A program made the position numbers and the translations under genes. DNA of 64,000 nt from Moniliophthora roreri (Eukaryota > Basidiomycota > Agaricomycetes > Agaricales > Marasmiaceae). Position 1 is the first letter of the stretch, and the number at the start of each line of letters is the position of its first letter. Below, in pieces: positions 11,945-23,870 of the stretch. The stretch is taken from NCBI GenBank assembly GCA_001466705.2, contig LATX02000248.1:124001-188000 (forward strand), given 5' to 3'. The notes under the pieces were generated by a model. It was not told the DNA's origin, did not search any database, and saw only the letters and a program-made list of their open reading frames with translations.

Positions 11945-13075
11945 TCAGTAGAAGTGGGGCTTGTTGGTGATGTTACTGAGGGTGGTGGCATCACCGTAGT
12001 CATCCTCAAAGCCGTCAACAACCTGATGACCCCTGGAAGAGCTTGCGATAAAAATTTGTTCACTGTGTTGTAGTCGTGGGCAATGATCAGAGAGATGGTG
12101 AGGTTGGAATGTGTGACAAACTGAGCACTGGTAGTCTGCACAGTCCTGTGTATTGTGACCGTGTTTATGGCACCAATCACATCTAGAAAATCTGTCATAG
12201 ATACCTGACTGCATGGAGAGGATGACCTTGGTCTTCCTGGCTCAGTTGTTTCGTTGTCAGCGTTGTTTTTGAGGGGGTTGTTGGGGTTCAGGAGTGATTG
12301 GTCTGAGAGTCCAGGTGGAGGTGTCCCAGAGGTCCTCAGGGGTGTTTCAGTCTCGGGTGTTCCAGGTGGATTGGGGGTCATCGTTTGGAGGGATTGGATA
12401 TGGAATACAGAGGGGCAGGGTAGGGGTTTGGTCGAGTTGTTCTCTGGTTGCGATAGGGATGTCCTCAACCTCTGGGCTGAATTGGACCTGGAGTCAGACA
12501 TGTCAGGGTATGGGTTCTGGGGGCATGGAGACTCGTCTCGAGGTGGAGGGGTTGGGGGAAGGTCTGGGCTCGGGACTCAGAGATGGTTCTGGTCGATCAA
12601 AGTTATCTGTATCGAAACAGTTGATGGAGATCGGTGGAGCTGATAAGAGTCTGGCATCCTTGACAAGCTCATAGTCCTCAAAGGCCTCTGTGGAGTATCC
12701 AGAAGGATATTCCAATCCACCTGTGGGAGATGTCTCACCTCTGGCAGTGGGGGAGTGATCTAATTGGGGTGAGTTATGGGGGAGGAAGAGTGTGGGGGCA
12801 CAAATCATGGGTACTATGAGTTGGCCTGGAATCACAAATCTGGAAGCAGCTATGTCGACTGCAATTTGGTTGAGCTGGAGGTTGGCCACAGTCAGCAGAC
12901 TGTCAAAGTGCTAGTGTTGTCGTTGAACAAATTGGTAGTCGGATAAGAGGTGATCAACAAGGGGGAGATTCTGGGTGGTGTTGATGATCCTTTCTCTATA
13001 GGTGGTGTTATTGAGAAGGTATAGGAGCTAGGGAGCGGTAGGGCAGAGGTTGTCATAGGTATAGGATTGAGACAT
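11945..13075 (-). pseudogene. Third ORF of the gypsy element, with zinc knuckle-like motif
   Basis: An ATG at 13,075 lies inside the end of pol, in another frame. The product would be Pro/Ser/Thr-rich in its middle and, near the C-terminus (about 12,190-12,100), carries C-D-W-C-H-K-H-G-H-N-T-Q-D-C followed by C-S-V-C, a zinc knuckle-like array. Stops interrupt the frame (near 13,030, 12,920, 12,505 and 12,350). Similar extra 3' ORFs with such Cys-His repeats are familiar from agaricomycete gypsy elements; their role is unknown. A parallel open frame at 12,501-11,773 is in a different phase and could instead be the functional one in part. Confidence 0.6.
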
Positions 13076-16000
13076 TGTGAAGCTTTGGTGAGGATCTTTC
13101 TGAGTTTGTTGGCCTTTTTATAGTCTGCTAGGGTCTCTTGAGCATGTTCAAAATCTTCTTCCCATAGCCACTCGTTCTCTGCAGAGGGATATCCTTTCCA
13201 GGAAACTAAAAATCTTTAAGGTTTCTTTTTTGGGAAATGTCCAATGATTGCTTCAATCTCGTGTTCTTCTTGTCCTTCTACTAGGTCAGGCAGAGGTTTC
13301 AGGAAGTTCTTTCCGTGGACCTCATTTTGTCTATATGGGGAGAAGAGGGATGCATGGAACACAGGGTGTACCTTCCATTGTTCAGGTAGGGTTAACTTGT
13401 ACGTTACCAGTCCTAGGATGGCTTCTATTTTGAATGGTCCTTCCCGTTTAGATGCTAGCTTCTTTGATAGGTATCTGAAGTTGAGGTTCTTCCCTTCTAA
13501 CCAGACTTTCTGTTCTACGGTGAAGGGTGTGAAGGTACGTTTGGTCATTCCTTCTATTCTTCAACGTGCCAACTCCATAAGGGAATAAGTTTCTTCTCGG
13601 AGCTTCTTTAATTCCGACAGTCTGGTTTCTACAGACAGGATCGTTGTTTTTGTGAAAGTTGTGGGTAGTGGTCTGGGATTATACTCCATCATGAGGTAAA
13701 ACAGAGATTTCTTCATGGTGGAATGAGTTTGATTGTTGTGTGTGAATTCAGCAAAGGGGAGGAATTCCATCCATCTGTCTTGTTGTCTCAAACAGAACAT
13801 TCAAAGAAAGACTTCTAGTTCTTGATTGACTCTTTCAGATTCTCCATCTGTTTGTGGATGGAATGTGGTACTCATCATGTGTTTTATTCCTAATTGTTTT
13901 TCTAATTCTTGAAAGACCTTTGCAGCGAATCAAGGATCTCTATCTGAGACAATTTTATCTGGTAACCTGAATCGTTTGTACATGTAGTTGAGGATTAAGG
14001 TTGCCATCTGTTCCACGTCTATAGTTTTGTTTCAGGGTGTAAAAATTACCCCCTTCATAGAGGAGTGGTCCACCACAACTAGAATAGAATCAAATCCCTC
14101 CAATTCTGGCAGGTCTGTTATTAGGTCCATTGTAATTTTTGTAAAGGGTAACACATCTTTTTCCCCTTGGATGGGTAGAGTAGGGGCTTTCATTGGATGG
14201 GTGATAATTTTGCTTTCCTGACATCTTGTGCAACCATCTACAAACATCTTGACAGATTTGGCCATTCCAGGCCACCAATAATCCCGGGATACTTGTTCTA
14301 ATGTATTGAATTGGCCTGGATGTCCTATCTCTTTTGCTTTATGGATGGTTTTTACAATATCTCTTCAGAGATTTCCTTTATTGGGGATATAACAACATCC
14401 CTTGTAAAAAAGAAGTCTGTTATCAATGGTCCAGTCTTGTAATGCCGATTTGATCGGTGGTGGTCCTTCCTTTAGAATCATCTTCATTGCATCGTCATAT
14501 AATGTTTCCCCTTTCAGGTTTTCCACTATCTCGTTGTGTAATTTGATATCCAATGAGCATATGAAAAACTTATCTGGTAACATTATGACATCATCATTGT
14601 TGTTTTCATTGGTGTCAATATGATCTAATCTCCTAGATAACGCATCAGATTGTGTCATTTTGGTGCCTGCTGTATGAATCAGTTGGAGGTCAAATTGCGA
14701 TAAGAATAAGCTCTATTGTGCTTGTCTTCAATTTAATTTTTGAGCTGTTTTGAAGAACATAAGATTTTTGTGGTCAGAAAGAATAGTGATTGGATGTTTT
14801 TCTCCCATGAGGTAATGTCGCCAGGATTCCAGAGCTCTGACTATGCTGAATAATTCTCTATTGTAAATTTTGTAATTCCTTTCTGTTGGTGTGAGAGAGT
14901 GTGAGATATATCCACATGGGTGCCATTCCCCATCCATCCCTTGTTGTCTTAGGACTGCTCCTGTTGCCCATTTCGATGTATCGCATTCTATTAAGAAGGG
15001 TTTTTCAGTATCTGGCATTATCAATACAGGTTCAGAGAGGAACTTCTGTTTGAGCATGTCAAATGCTATTTGACATTCCTGGGTCCATTCAAATTTGATG
15101 CTCTTCTTTGTCAGGTTATTGAGCAGTCTGGCTAATTCCAAAAAACGTCTGATGAACTTTCGATAGAAGTTTCCAAATCTGAGAAAGGACTGGACTCCTC
15201 TGACCATCGTGGGTGGTTTCCAATCTCATATTCCTGCCAATTTTACTGGGTCCATGCCAATATAGCTGGGCTGAATAATCATGCTGAGGAAATCTATTTC
15301 TTTGACATTAAACTGGCATTTTTTGGGCTTGAGGAATAGGTCGTGTAATCATAAGCGTTCCAGTACTTGAATGGTCCATTTCTTGTGAGTTTCCAAATCT
15401 GGGGAGAATATCAAAATATCATCCATGTAAATGACTATCCATCCTTCTTCGATATAATCAGCAAAGATGTCATTCATAAATGATTGGAATGTAGCTGGAG
15501 AATTGGATAACCCAAAGAACATCACCATAGGCTTGAAAAGTCCTTTGTTAGTTTTGAACGCTGCTTTCCATTGGTCTCCATTTTTGATCCGTATGTTATT
15601 GTAACCATTTTGTAAGTCCAATTTGGTGAAATATTGTGCTCCTTTTAGTTTGTCAATAAGATCTGATACCAAAGGCAGCAGATATGCAGTTTTAATTGTC
15701 TCTTTGTTGAGTTCTCTATAATCTTGGCATAGTCTGAAAGTGCCCTTTTCCTTTTTCGATACAAAGAAGAAAGGAGAAGCTATTGGTGATTTCGAGGGTC
15801 GGATGTAGCCCTTGCGGAGATTATTGGTGAGGAATTCGTTTTGGAGTTGTTGTTCTATGGGAGATAGGGGGTATATTTTGCAATTTAATGTTTCCATTCC
15901 TAGTTTGAGGTCAATGGCATGGTCATATGGTCTAGATTCCAGAAACCTTTCTGCTGTGTGTTTCTTGAACTGTTGTTTATATTCTAATAGAAAATCGGAG

Positions 16001-16577
16001 ATTAGTTCTTCTATTGGCTTCTTTTCCTCGATTTTCTGATTGTGTTCCAGCATCTGTGATACCGAAGTTTTGGCTCTAATAAGGACTTCTGCTGGCGTCT
16101 GGTCTAGAACCCCCCTAAAGCAATTGATATTGATTTTCCATCGTGGTGGGATTTCTACTTCTCTGGATTTCCAGTTAATTTGTGGGTTATAATGTCATAA
16201 CCACAGCATTCTGAGAATAATTTGTTCTCCTCCTAGCTCCGAGACCATAAGGTCTTCTGTCATTTTTCAATTCCCGATCAGGAAGGTTACCCTGGCCATA
16301 TGGGTTATGTAGGCTGATGTATTTAGGGTCCCATCTACGTTAAGGACTTTAATTTTTTTGTCCAATTTGATCAAAGGAAGACGTAGCTTTTTAGCTGTGA
16401 CTCTGCTGATAAAATTCCCTTCTGCACCTGAATCTATGAGTGCTAATTTGTCAACGATTTGATCTCTGGTATAGAGTGCCAGCGGAATATGCATAGAATT
16501 TCGTTCCATCATGGCTGATACAGTTACACTAGAAATACAAATTGGCAGGGGAGACGTCGAGCTCAACCGCCGCACTA
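12892..16577 (-). pseudogene. pol: pol of the gypsy element: PR-RT-RH-INT-chromodomain, with nonsense mutations
   Basis: One continuous frame encodes, in order: aspartic protease with D-S-G-A near 16,440; reverse transcriptase with C-Q-D-Y-R-E-L-N, F-G-L-S-N-S-P-A-T-F-Q and the catalytic Y-M-D-D (about 15,430); RNase H with E-C-D-T-S-K-W (about 14,980); integrase with an H-H-C-C finger (about 14,330-14,220), M-D-L-I-T-D-L, S-D-R-D-P and H-P-Q-T-D-G-E; and a C-terminal chromodomain with F-L-V-S-W-K-G-Y-P and E-N-E-W (about 13,215-13,160). About ten stops interrupt it, at conserved Arg positions as TGA (for example before L-H-D-L-F at 15,349 and before F-A-A-K-V-F at 13,932), one probable TGG to TAG, and one TAA at 13,218. 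There are no frameshifts. The frame overlaps the third ORF by 184 nt. Confidence 0.92.
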
Positions 16578-17978
16578 AAAACCCCCTCCTTCCATAAGAT
16601 CCAAAATCTGGGTTTGTTCTTCTTCAGAGAAGTCTCGGTAAATAGCACAAATTTTATGGTATGCATCTTCCAGAGTGTTCTTCTTTTGATTTTCCCTTTT
16701 TGGTTCGTCCTTTGTTTTCTCCATACAATTCTTTCCAATGTGTCCCGGCTTGCTACATTTGTAGCACAACCTCTTTCAACGATATTCCATGGCTTCAGTA
16801 TCGGAAAGTTGATTTACCTTTGTCTCAGTTTTAGGGGTTCTCTTTGTCCTTTCCCCTCTTGTGATGGCTATCATGGTGAGCCAGGCATTATTGTATTTCC
16901 TGGCTCTATCATACTATCCTTCAATTGTGTCAGGCTGATCGGGGAGAGAGAGGCAGAATTTGAGAAGAGCGGGATGAAGTCCTGTCATGAAGTGGTTGAT
17001 AAGGGCTCTGTTGTCATATTCAGAGTCTATGGCAAGGAAATGGAACTCAGTGATGTATTTGTCCACATGTTTCTTGTTCTGCTTTAGGTTTTTCAATTTG
17101 AGTCGGGTGTTGGTGCCTATATCCACCAGTCGGAAGGCCTTTTTGAAATCTTCAAGAAATTCTTTCCATGTCATCAGCCGAATCTGATCCTTAGGTTTCA
17201 TGTCAGAGGCTTCTGCTGCTTTCTCCTTAAGGCTTTTCTTGTATTCATCGGTTTTTGCCTTTATCCATTGAGCAGCATGTCCTTCTTTCATATAGGACAA
17301 AGTAAATAAGATTTTATCTTTGTCACTTGGATAGAGAGTGTCATTAGCCATGAGGTATAAGTCTACCTCAGTTAGAAAGGTACTGGCCTTAGCCAGTGAC
17401 CCGTTATAGCTATTTGGGACAGCTACTTTGTTCTCCTTCTTTTTCTCCCCATTGGTTTGTAACGTTCTCAATGTGGAGATTCAATCCTCTAAGGATGTTC
17501 CCGTATGTTGCATAGTCATGGGATCTGATGGTGGAGGTATAGAAGATGACCTGGTTAAGATGGGAGTTTCTGGTCTGTCAGTTTCTAGTTGCCTGTTCAA
17601 AGACGACAGCGAACTCAGGGTTTCAAAGGGTTGGGTCTGTGTTACTGTTTCAGTAGTCAGGGAGTTCGTCTGTTCCTGAGAATGATCTCACGAGTGATGG
17701 AAAGAGGTTTGGGTCAATGTTCTCCTTTCGTTGTCAGATACGTCGAAGCCTGTTGTGAAGTCCAATGTCTGTCTGGTCCTGGACCAGGTTCTGGGTGTTC
17801 TGGTTGTCCATTGTATAATTTCCTGTCTTGCCTCTTCCTGGGCAATTAATTCTAGTCTTTGGATTCTCTGCTCGAATGTGAGCTCAGTTTCTGGGGTAAT
17901 AAGAAGAAAGGTTCTCCTCTGTTGTTCTCGTTCTGTTATCTCCAGGTCGTCAGCAGGTGTTTGCCAATGTCTAGACAT
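16575..17978 (-). pseudogene. gag: gag of the gypsy element, with nonsense mutations
   Basis: Gag forms the virus-like particle and binds the element RNA. The frame starts at ATG 17,978 and ends at TAG 16,577-16,575. The capsid-like part spans about 17,471-16,914 (with F-L-T-E-V-D-L-Y and F-L-E-D-F-K-K-A-F, typical of retrotransposon gag). It ends in a CCHC zinc knuckle, C-Y-K-C-S-K-P-G-H-I-G-K-N-C, near 16,769-16,728. Stops interrupt it after 17,688, near 17,480, at 16,918 and near 16,786; those I checked read TGA in place of CGA, or TAG. The frame relation to pol is minus one. Confidence 0.85.
16578..16584 (-). promoter_or_regulatory. Slippery heptamer GGGTTTT for -1 frameshift at gag stop
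   Basis: In the gag frame the end reads G GGT TTT TAG, the X-XXY-YYZ form of a -1 slippery site placed directly against the stop. A -1 slip continues TTA GTG CGG CGG into the open protease frame. I did not identify a downstream pseudoknot. Confidence 0.7.
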
Positions 17979-18021
17979 GGTGTTGTCTTCTGGGTGCCTG
18001 GATCTAAGAAGGTCGGCAAGA

Positions 18022-18033
18022 TCAGCTTGACCT
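18022..18033 (-). other. Primer binding site complementary to the element's own LTR
   Basis: Two bases inside the 5' LTR the element strand reads AGGTCAAGCTGA. This is a perfect 12-nt reverse complement of TCAGCTTGACCT inside the LTR, 29 nt downstream of the TATA box, that is at the predicted 5' end of the RNA. It does not show the TGG start usual for a tRNA-primed PBS. This is the arrangement known for Tf1/sushi self-priming retrotransposons. Confidence 0.75.
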
Positions 18034-18035
18034 AA

Positions 18036-18417
18036 TGTTACACGAGTGCTTCACCGATAACACTAAGTTCAAGTTTGAGCTTGATTCGCAAACTCCAAAG
18101 TCAGTAGACTTGAATAGATGACTTTAGAGAATAATGATTCAAGGCGAAGAACAAGGTTTTGATAAAGTTTAACCAGGTCAAGCTGAAGAAGCTTGTCTAC
18201 TGGTCCTGGTATATAAATACAAGGCTTCTAACTAATAACTAATACTCAGAGCTATATTTAGCTACAATGAGTAATCAAAAGTGAGTCTTAGTAAGAAAGA
18301 ATCTTATAGAAGGAATTTGTAAGTGAAAAAGAATATATGACTAAGAGGAAACACGAGAGAAAGAATAATAGTACATGAGCATCCCTATTAGTCCTCAGAG
18401 CACCTATTGTTGTAATA
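18036..18417 (-). repeat. 5' LTR of the gypsy element
   Basis: Same length as the left LTR and about 95% alike. It carries the same TATATA box and the primer-like segment (18,175-18,186 on the plus strand reads AGGTCAAGCTGA). The outer end abuts the TTGAT target duplication. Confidence 0.92.
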
Positions 18418-18422
18418 TTGAT

Positions 18423-21400
18423 TCTGATCTGTATATTCCAATGCCTGATCATTCTCTGATCATCCCTTTTCTTTCAAGTCATCTCTCTGTTCTGATGTCT
18501 TCTCTAAGTACCTCTGTACTGTATGACTGCATGTTGCACTTTGCAGATGTCATAGAAAAGTGAACAAATTGAAAATTTCCATTAATAGCACTTTGAGAGA
18601 GCTCAGTTAACTAGCCAACATGTTCATATAGTCATAGTTAGGTTCTCTACAGGTTTTGGGAGTGATCTGCTCCAGATCTGATACATAGATAAGTCAGAAT
18701 GTACAGCCTTAGACACCTCTGTATAGTGTATCATATAGCTCTTTGTACTTTCCAACACACTGTAGCTTCTCTAAGGCAATGACTAGCAGACTGGGCTCAC
18801 TCTATTTCTTATTACCCATTATCTGATGTCATATCAAAGTGTTCTGATTTAAAAGTAATGTAAATTAAATAAAATTGGGTCTTTTCTAGGTTTGCCATAT
18901 TACCAATACCTCTCCTGGGCCTGGTGATAATTAGTTGCCAGAATGAACACTTCCTCTGTTCTTCAAAGATGTAGTGGTTACTGCTGTAAGGGTATCTGAA
19001 GTGATTTGTTCAGATGAGGGGTTGGCAGATGTAGCAGTAACTGCTGCTGGAGTGCATGATTCCAGAATCTGAACAACCTGACCACCATCAGCTTGGGGCA
19101 CCAATGCCATGGCATGACTTCTCTTCAGTTGAGAAACCTGTGGGAGCAGAATCCTCTAGAAGAGGCAATGATTGCAGTAGAGAGCTTAACTATCTGCTTA
19201 ACCTGCTGTTGGTGTTCAAAATATTATTGTGAATGAACTATTAACAGGTCAATACTTCAACCCCAATTCAGAAAGAAGAAAAAACACACTTGAGCATTGG
19301 GCTCAGGCTCCAGTGATTGACTATCTGGCATGGGAACTGCCTCTGGCAGTGGCAATAGGGTGTGAAAAGCAATCTTCTCCTCAGATATGTTTTAAATGAA
19401 TGCTTGTAAAGAGACCAACATATCTTAGTAGCAGTTAGTGATGAAATGGTCTGACACAAAAGATAAGTGCACTGCAAAAGCTAACTATTAAGTGGTATAC
19501 TGCTTACTTATGTCAAAGAATGTTCCCTCAGGCAAGTAATGATCATTGGTGACCAGATGTTGTGTCTCAGGCAAAAATGATGCTAGGGCCTGTTCTGAAG
19601 TCACCTGACCTTCCAACATATAGATCAATCCATTTCAAAGACATCTTTCTGCACACTGGAGTCCTGCTGGCTTGCTGTTGCTGAGATGATTAAACATCTA
19701 CAGATAATGGATCAACAATAAACTCTTAATATCCAAACTGGTGCTCAACATATCTGGATGCAATCTAGCTGATTGAGATCCTGACCAATCATAGACTAGC
19801 CTGTGAGCAAAATGAGGAGCAATATAGTAAGTGCCAAATACATTGGCTTTCTCAGTCTCAACTTCACAACTGAGTCCAGCTTTTTGAGACATGTGGGACA
19901 CACTGAACCTCCAGTAGGAATGTTGTCAAGTCTCTGAGAAAATAAAAAGGTGTGTTCAACTAGTGTGAGAAGTCAATAGGCACAGCCCAAAAAAGTAAAT
20001 GAACAGGGCTGCCACCTCCATATTCAACAATATGTTATAATAAGCTGTCTTAGTGTGATGCTCCTTTATTCCTCTGCACAGTCACTTGATCACTAGGGCA
20101 TTATTCATGGGAGGATTGGAGGTGCTGCCTGCAGTTGATGTCCAGATGCCTTGAGTGCAATCACTAATGACTTTTTGTCAGTCTGCAAGAGCAGAATATT
20201 CTGGCTAGCAGCACATTAGTGTTTATGCATAAAGTGATGTGTCAACAACATACCAAATGATTTATGGCATTGGAACTCAGTGTGATTTTGCTCCTCACAA
20301 CCTTCTGGAGTGCCATTGGTACATTATCCATAAGTAAGGCCATGCAATTAAGGAAGGCAAGAGAGAAAAATGCCTGGTAAAATAAGATCCTCTTCTTTAG
20401 AATCTTCTCTTTTCATTGGGCAGCCAATGCAACAGCAAATCCCTTGTAGTTGTGCAACTCCTGATGCTTGGAGAAATGGTTCTTAACTGATTGTACCATA
20501 TGCTATAATGAGTAAGCTAATGCTAGGTGCTATATTCTTATGACTCACCCCAAACAGCTCTGGAATGTGTTGTGCTCTTAAATTCCAATTCTTGAGGGCA
20601 TGAATACCTGTCTTCTAAAGAAAACACTCCAAATTGCTGTAGAGGCTAGGATCAGACTTCAACACCTCTGTTGTCCACAAGAATTGAGTATATAGAATCA
20701 ATTCTTACAAAAAGGGAAAAAAAGACAGAAGTGCATGTGATGTTCATTTCTCAACAATGTGGTTAAAATAAGTGCCCAATTACATAGTTTATAGTCATTT
20801 CAGACCGGCTGAAATCTCAAAGTATGTGCTACATTCTAGGATACAGGAATCTGAATACAAATGTCTATAATTATAGTATACATGATCATGAAAGTGTTAG
20901 CTTTCTTTTATTATACACAGTTTAGCACTAGTATAAATAATCATTTCACTGACTTGAATAGTTATCAGTAAGAGGAGCAAGTCATGGTCATGATCAAAGT
21001 TTCAGTTGAGGGATGAAAGCCAGCCTAACATGAAATTTCACTAAATCTCTTGTCACATTTCCATAATACAGTTCTCAACCTGAGGTTAATCCCAGTCCTT
21101 CTGTCAGTTTGCCTCTCTAATTTCCAACTATTAAGAAATTGAGCTGATAGAATGGTACTAACCACACAAGTCTACCATTGCATTTAAAAATTTCTGCCTT
21201 GCACTTGTTTAGTTGCTAGTATAGTCAGGATTGCAGAGCACTTGACATTAGAAGATGTAGAAGTGGCTGAGTGGTGATTCCAGCCTAGGGGATTGTTTAT
21301 AATGCAGCAGCACTAATGGTGAGCATTGAGCTTTTATCTCCTCAGCAGCTGCTAACTACCTTCAGAACAACAGGAACAGAGTGCTGAATATCTGTAAAAG

Positions 21401-23870
21401 TATCAAGATATTGAAATGATAATAAAGCATTAAAGTTATGGGGCACAGAGCTAGATGCTTCAACAAAACTGTTCTGCTACTCTTATTGACTACTATAAGG
21501 AAGCCTTTACTATGCTTCACCAATTTACTTTTCTAAAGGGAGATTCAGATAGTATATGAATTGTAGATGAAAGATTCAACTGGAAATAGAGCTTTCTCTC
21601 TTCAACTACTTTCAATAGTTTAGACAGCTTCTATTTACATTCATAGTCTAGAGTCACAACTTATTATATTGACAGTGTATTTGCTTGCCTAAGCTCTGAT
21701 ATTTGAGGTGTTTGTCAACTTTGTGTTTGCTAAATTACATATAGTACAACATCTACTTATATATTATATATACTAGAGCTTTAAGTTAAACTTGAACTCT
21801 AATCTTATAAACTCTGCAAAGGTAGGCTAGTTGAGCCATATTCATATGGGGGACAGGTGTTAGATATCCTTTAGTGAAATAATTTACAAGTTGAAGAGCT
21901 TAGTAGTCCATTCCTTCTATTGCAGTAAATTTTTCATGTCTTCAAGTTGAGTTGAATATGTGTACATCAGTCACTATCTCATATTATAGACATTTGTGTT
22001 TATAAACAACTTTGGGTTCTGGAGCAAAAGATGCATGAACATTACACTACAGACTTTCCAAACTTTGCTTATTAGTTGAATCTGGAGAAATAGGTATTAT
22101 ATTTTTGCATTAGAGGATGATAGTTTGATGTTTGATGTGTCTCTTCTCTCACTTGACCATTATAATCTCATCCTACTTCCTCTCTCCAGCTTAAAGTCAT
22201 TTTCTTATTATCAACTCACAAGGGGGAGATAAAAACTATTTGATGTGTTCCATCTTTTCACTCTGGATTTATACATTTCTAATATTCTGCCTGTATACTA
22301 TAGTGCTCACACATGGCTTGAAATTTTCAATTTTAGCACTTGGATTATGTCTTTAGTGAGTGTTATGTGCTGTATATCCCAACTCATGCTAACTCAGAGT
22401 TTTCAGGCTTTATCTGAATCATTACAGCATTGGATATTAATTAACAAAGCTCTAATCAAAGGAATGTACAATGTATATGAACTCAGGAAAACAGACTTAT
22501 AGAATGACAAGAGGCAGAGGCTTTTTTTAGATAGCAAGCTTATGGCTTCAGTGTGTTACTTTAAAATTCTTCTTTAATAATAAAAATTATTAACCAATGT
22601 AGGTGGTGATTGGAAGGCTCAACTCTTGTGCTTAACCATCTCTCAGCCTTTAGTTTCTCATCAGACACCCATTCAATGCAGTATTAGTATTGATGCATCA
22701 ACCAAGTATGAAATTGGTATTATTGATGGGAAATGGAATGCTTTGCATTGGAAGTTCTTGTACTTGTTCTTTGTCATCTTGCTTTTCAGAATGCTTATCT
22801 TGCAGTGTTATCAGACCACTAAGGTATCATAAAGGCTTTCTTCAAGGGGTGCCCTTTAAACCCCATTATCAAACTTTCTTTGTGTTCCACATTTTCAGTT
22901 TTGCACAGAGTAAATGTAGACTTGGAATTGATGTATATCTCTTCTCTCAACCCTGCTAACCCTGTCTCTCAAGGACAAGGGGTGCCTTTACTTTATTGCC
23001 CTCTTGATAATTTTCAGTTACTAGACATTTTGTATCCATACCTTGCACTTTAAGTCTGCAATATTGACTTTTTCTTTTTTTTTCTCTCTTTCTATATATA
23101 TTTGTTAGTTTTTCTCCTCCATATTGTGCACTCAGCAAACCACTGCTAACAATACTAATGCAATGAATTTACATTTTGAAATGTGACACTTGTGACTTGG
23201 CTCCCTCTTGCTTTGGCACAAATATGCTGCAACCTGAACCTGACTCTCTCCAGTTCTCAGACATCTCAAGATTATACAGATGATCAGATTCAAATCCTTC
23301 AAACACTCAGAGATGCCACCAATCTACTAGAGCAAACAGGCCTAGTTGAATAGAATAGCCTAACATTGACTGGTCTCAAGAAGAGGCTTGATATATATGA
23401 GAAAAGACTTGTACAGAAAGAGAGAACAGGCAAATGAGGTAGACAAAAATCAGACAAGGTTTAAACTAGTACTGTATTTGTGTCTTGTTCTAATTGTGTT
23501 GCAGCCCTCAGATACAGTCACTTAAAAGAATCAGGTAGCCCAGGAACATGTGAATAGGTCCTTATACAGGCCAATGCAATGCAAGCCATTCAACCTGATG
23601 AGTATGATTAAATCCTGGTAGTACTGGAAGCATCAACACAAGAAGAGAGAAATAAGCACATTGGTTTGAGCAGTGTGGGAATATGATAAAGAGTCATACT
23701 GGGTGCATGTTGTTTGCTTTGTTGTCTTTGGCTTCATCTTACATTCAATCCAGAATGATTGCCAGGTTTTGAACAAGCTAGAAGATGTACCTGCAGATCT
23801 TATTTGCTGGTTAGAGGAGGACCATCGCTCAGAAGACTTTTGCTCTCATCTTGTTGCATATAATTAGGCA
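18423..23870. other. CpG-depleted AT-rich block without intact genes
   Basis: The composition matches 1-11,390. Small coding-like fragments appear, for example minus 19,901-19,698 and plus 23,230-23,340, but none has a recognisable domain except possibly the one at 22,602-22,760. The block ends abruptly near 23,870, where CG dinucleotides return. Confidence 0.75.
22602..22832 (+). pseudogene. Possible RNase H-like relic of a retroelement
   Basis: The plus frame reads G-G-D-W-K-A-Q, then about 20 residues later I-D-A-S-T-K-Y-E-I-G-I-I-D-G-K-W. A D-A-S-T...G-I-G-I pattern with the acidic residue in front is seen in the RNase H-like part of some fungal retroelements. The context is degraded repeat DNA. 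One motif is too little for a firm call. Confidence 0.25.

Larger units (their letters stand above)
11391..18417 (-). mobile_element. Ty3/gypsy chromodomain LTR retrotransposon, complete but mutated
   Basis: Two 382-bp LTRs (11,391-11,772 and 18,036-18,417) bound an internal region that reads, on the minus strand, gag - protease - reverse transcriptase - RNase H - integrase - chromodomain - third ORF. The insertion is flanked by the 5-bp direct repeat TTGAT (11,386-11,390 and 18,418-18,422). The order and chromodomain place it among chromoviruses of Ty3/gypsy. The LTRs differ mainly by transitions, several at CpG. Frames are intact apart from nonsense mutations, nearly all CGA to TGA. The element has more CpG than the DNA around it, suggesting it is younger than its neighbours. 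It is unlikely to be autonomous now. Confidence 0.93.

Noticed and set aside
18036..18417. tRNA-primed PBS next to the 5' LTR
   Set aside because: The sequence inside the LTR does not begin with TGG; the perfect match is to the LTR itself.
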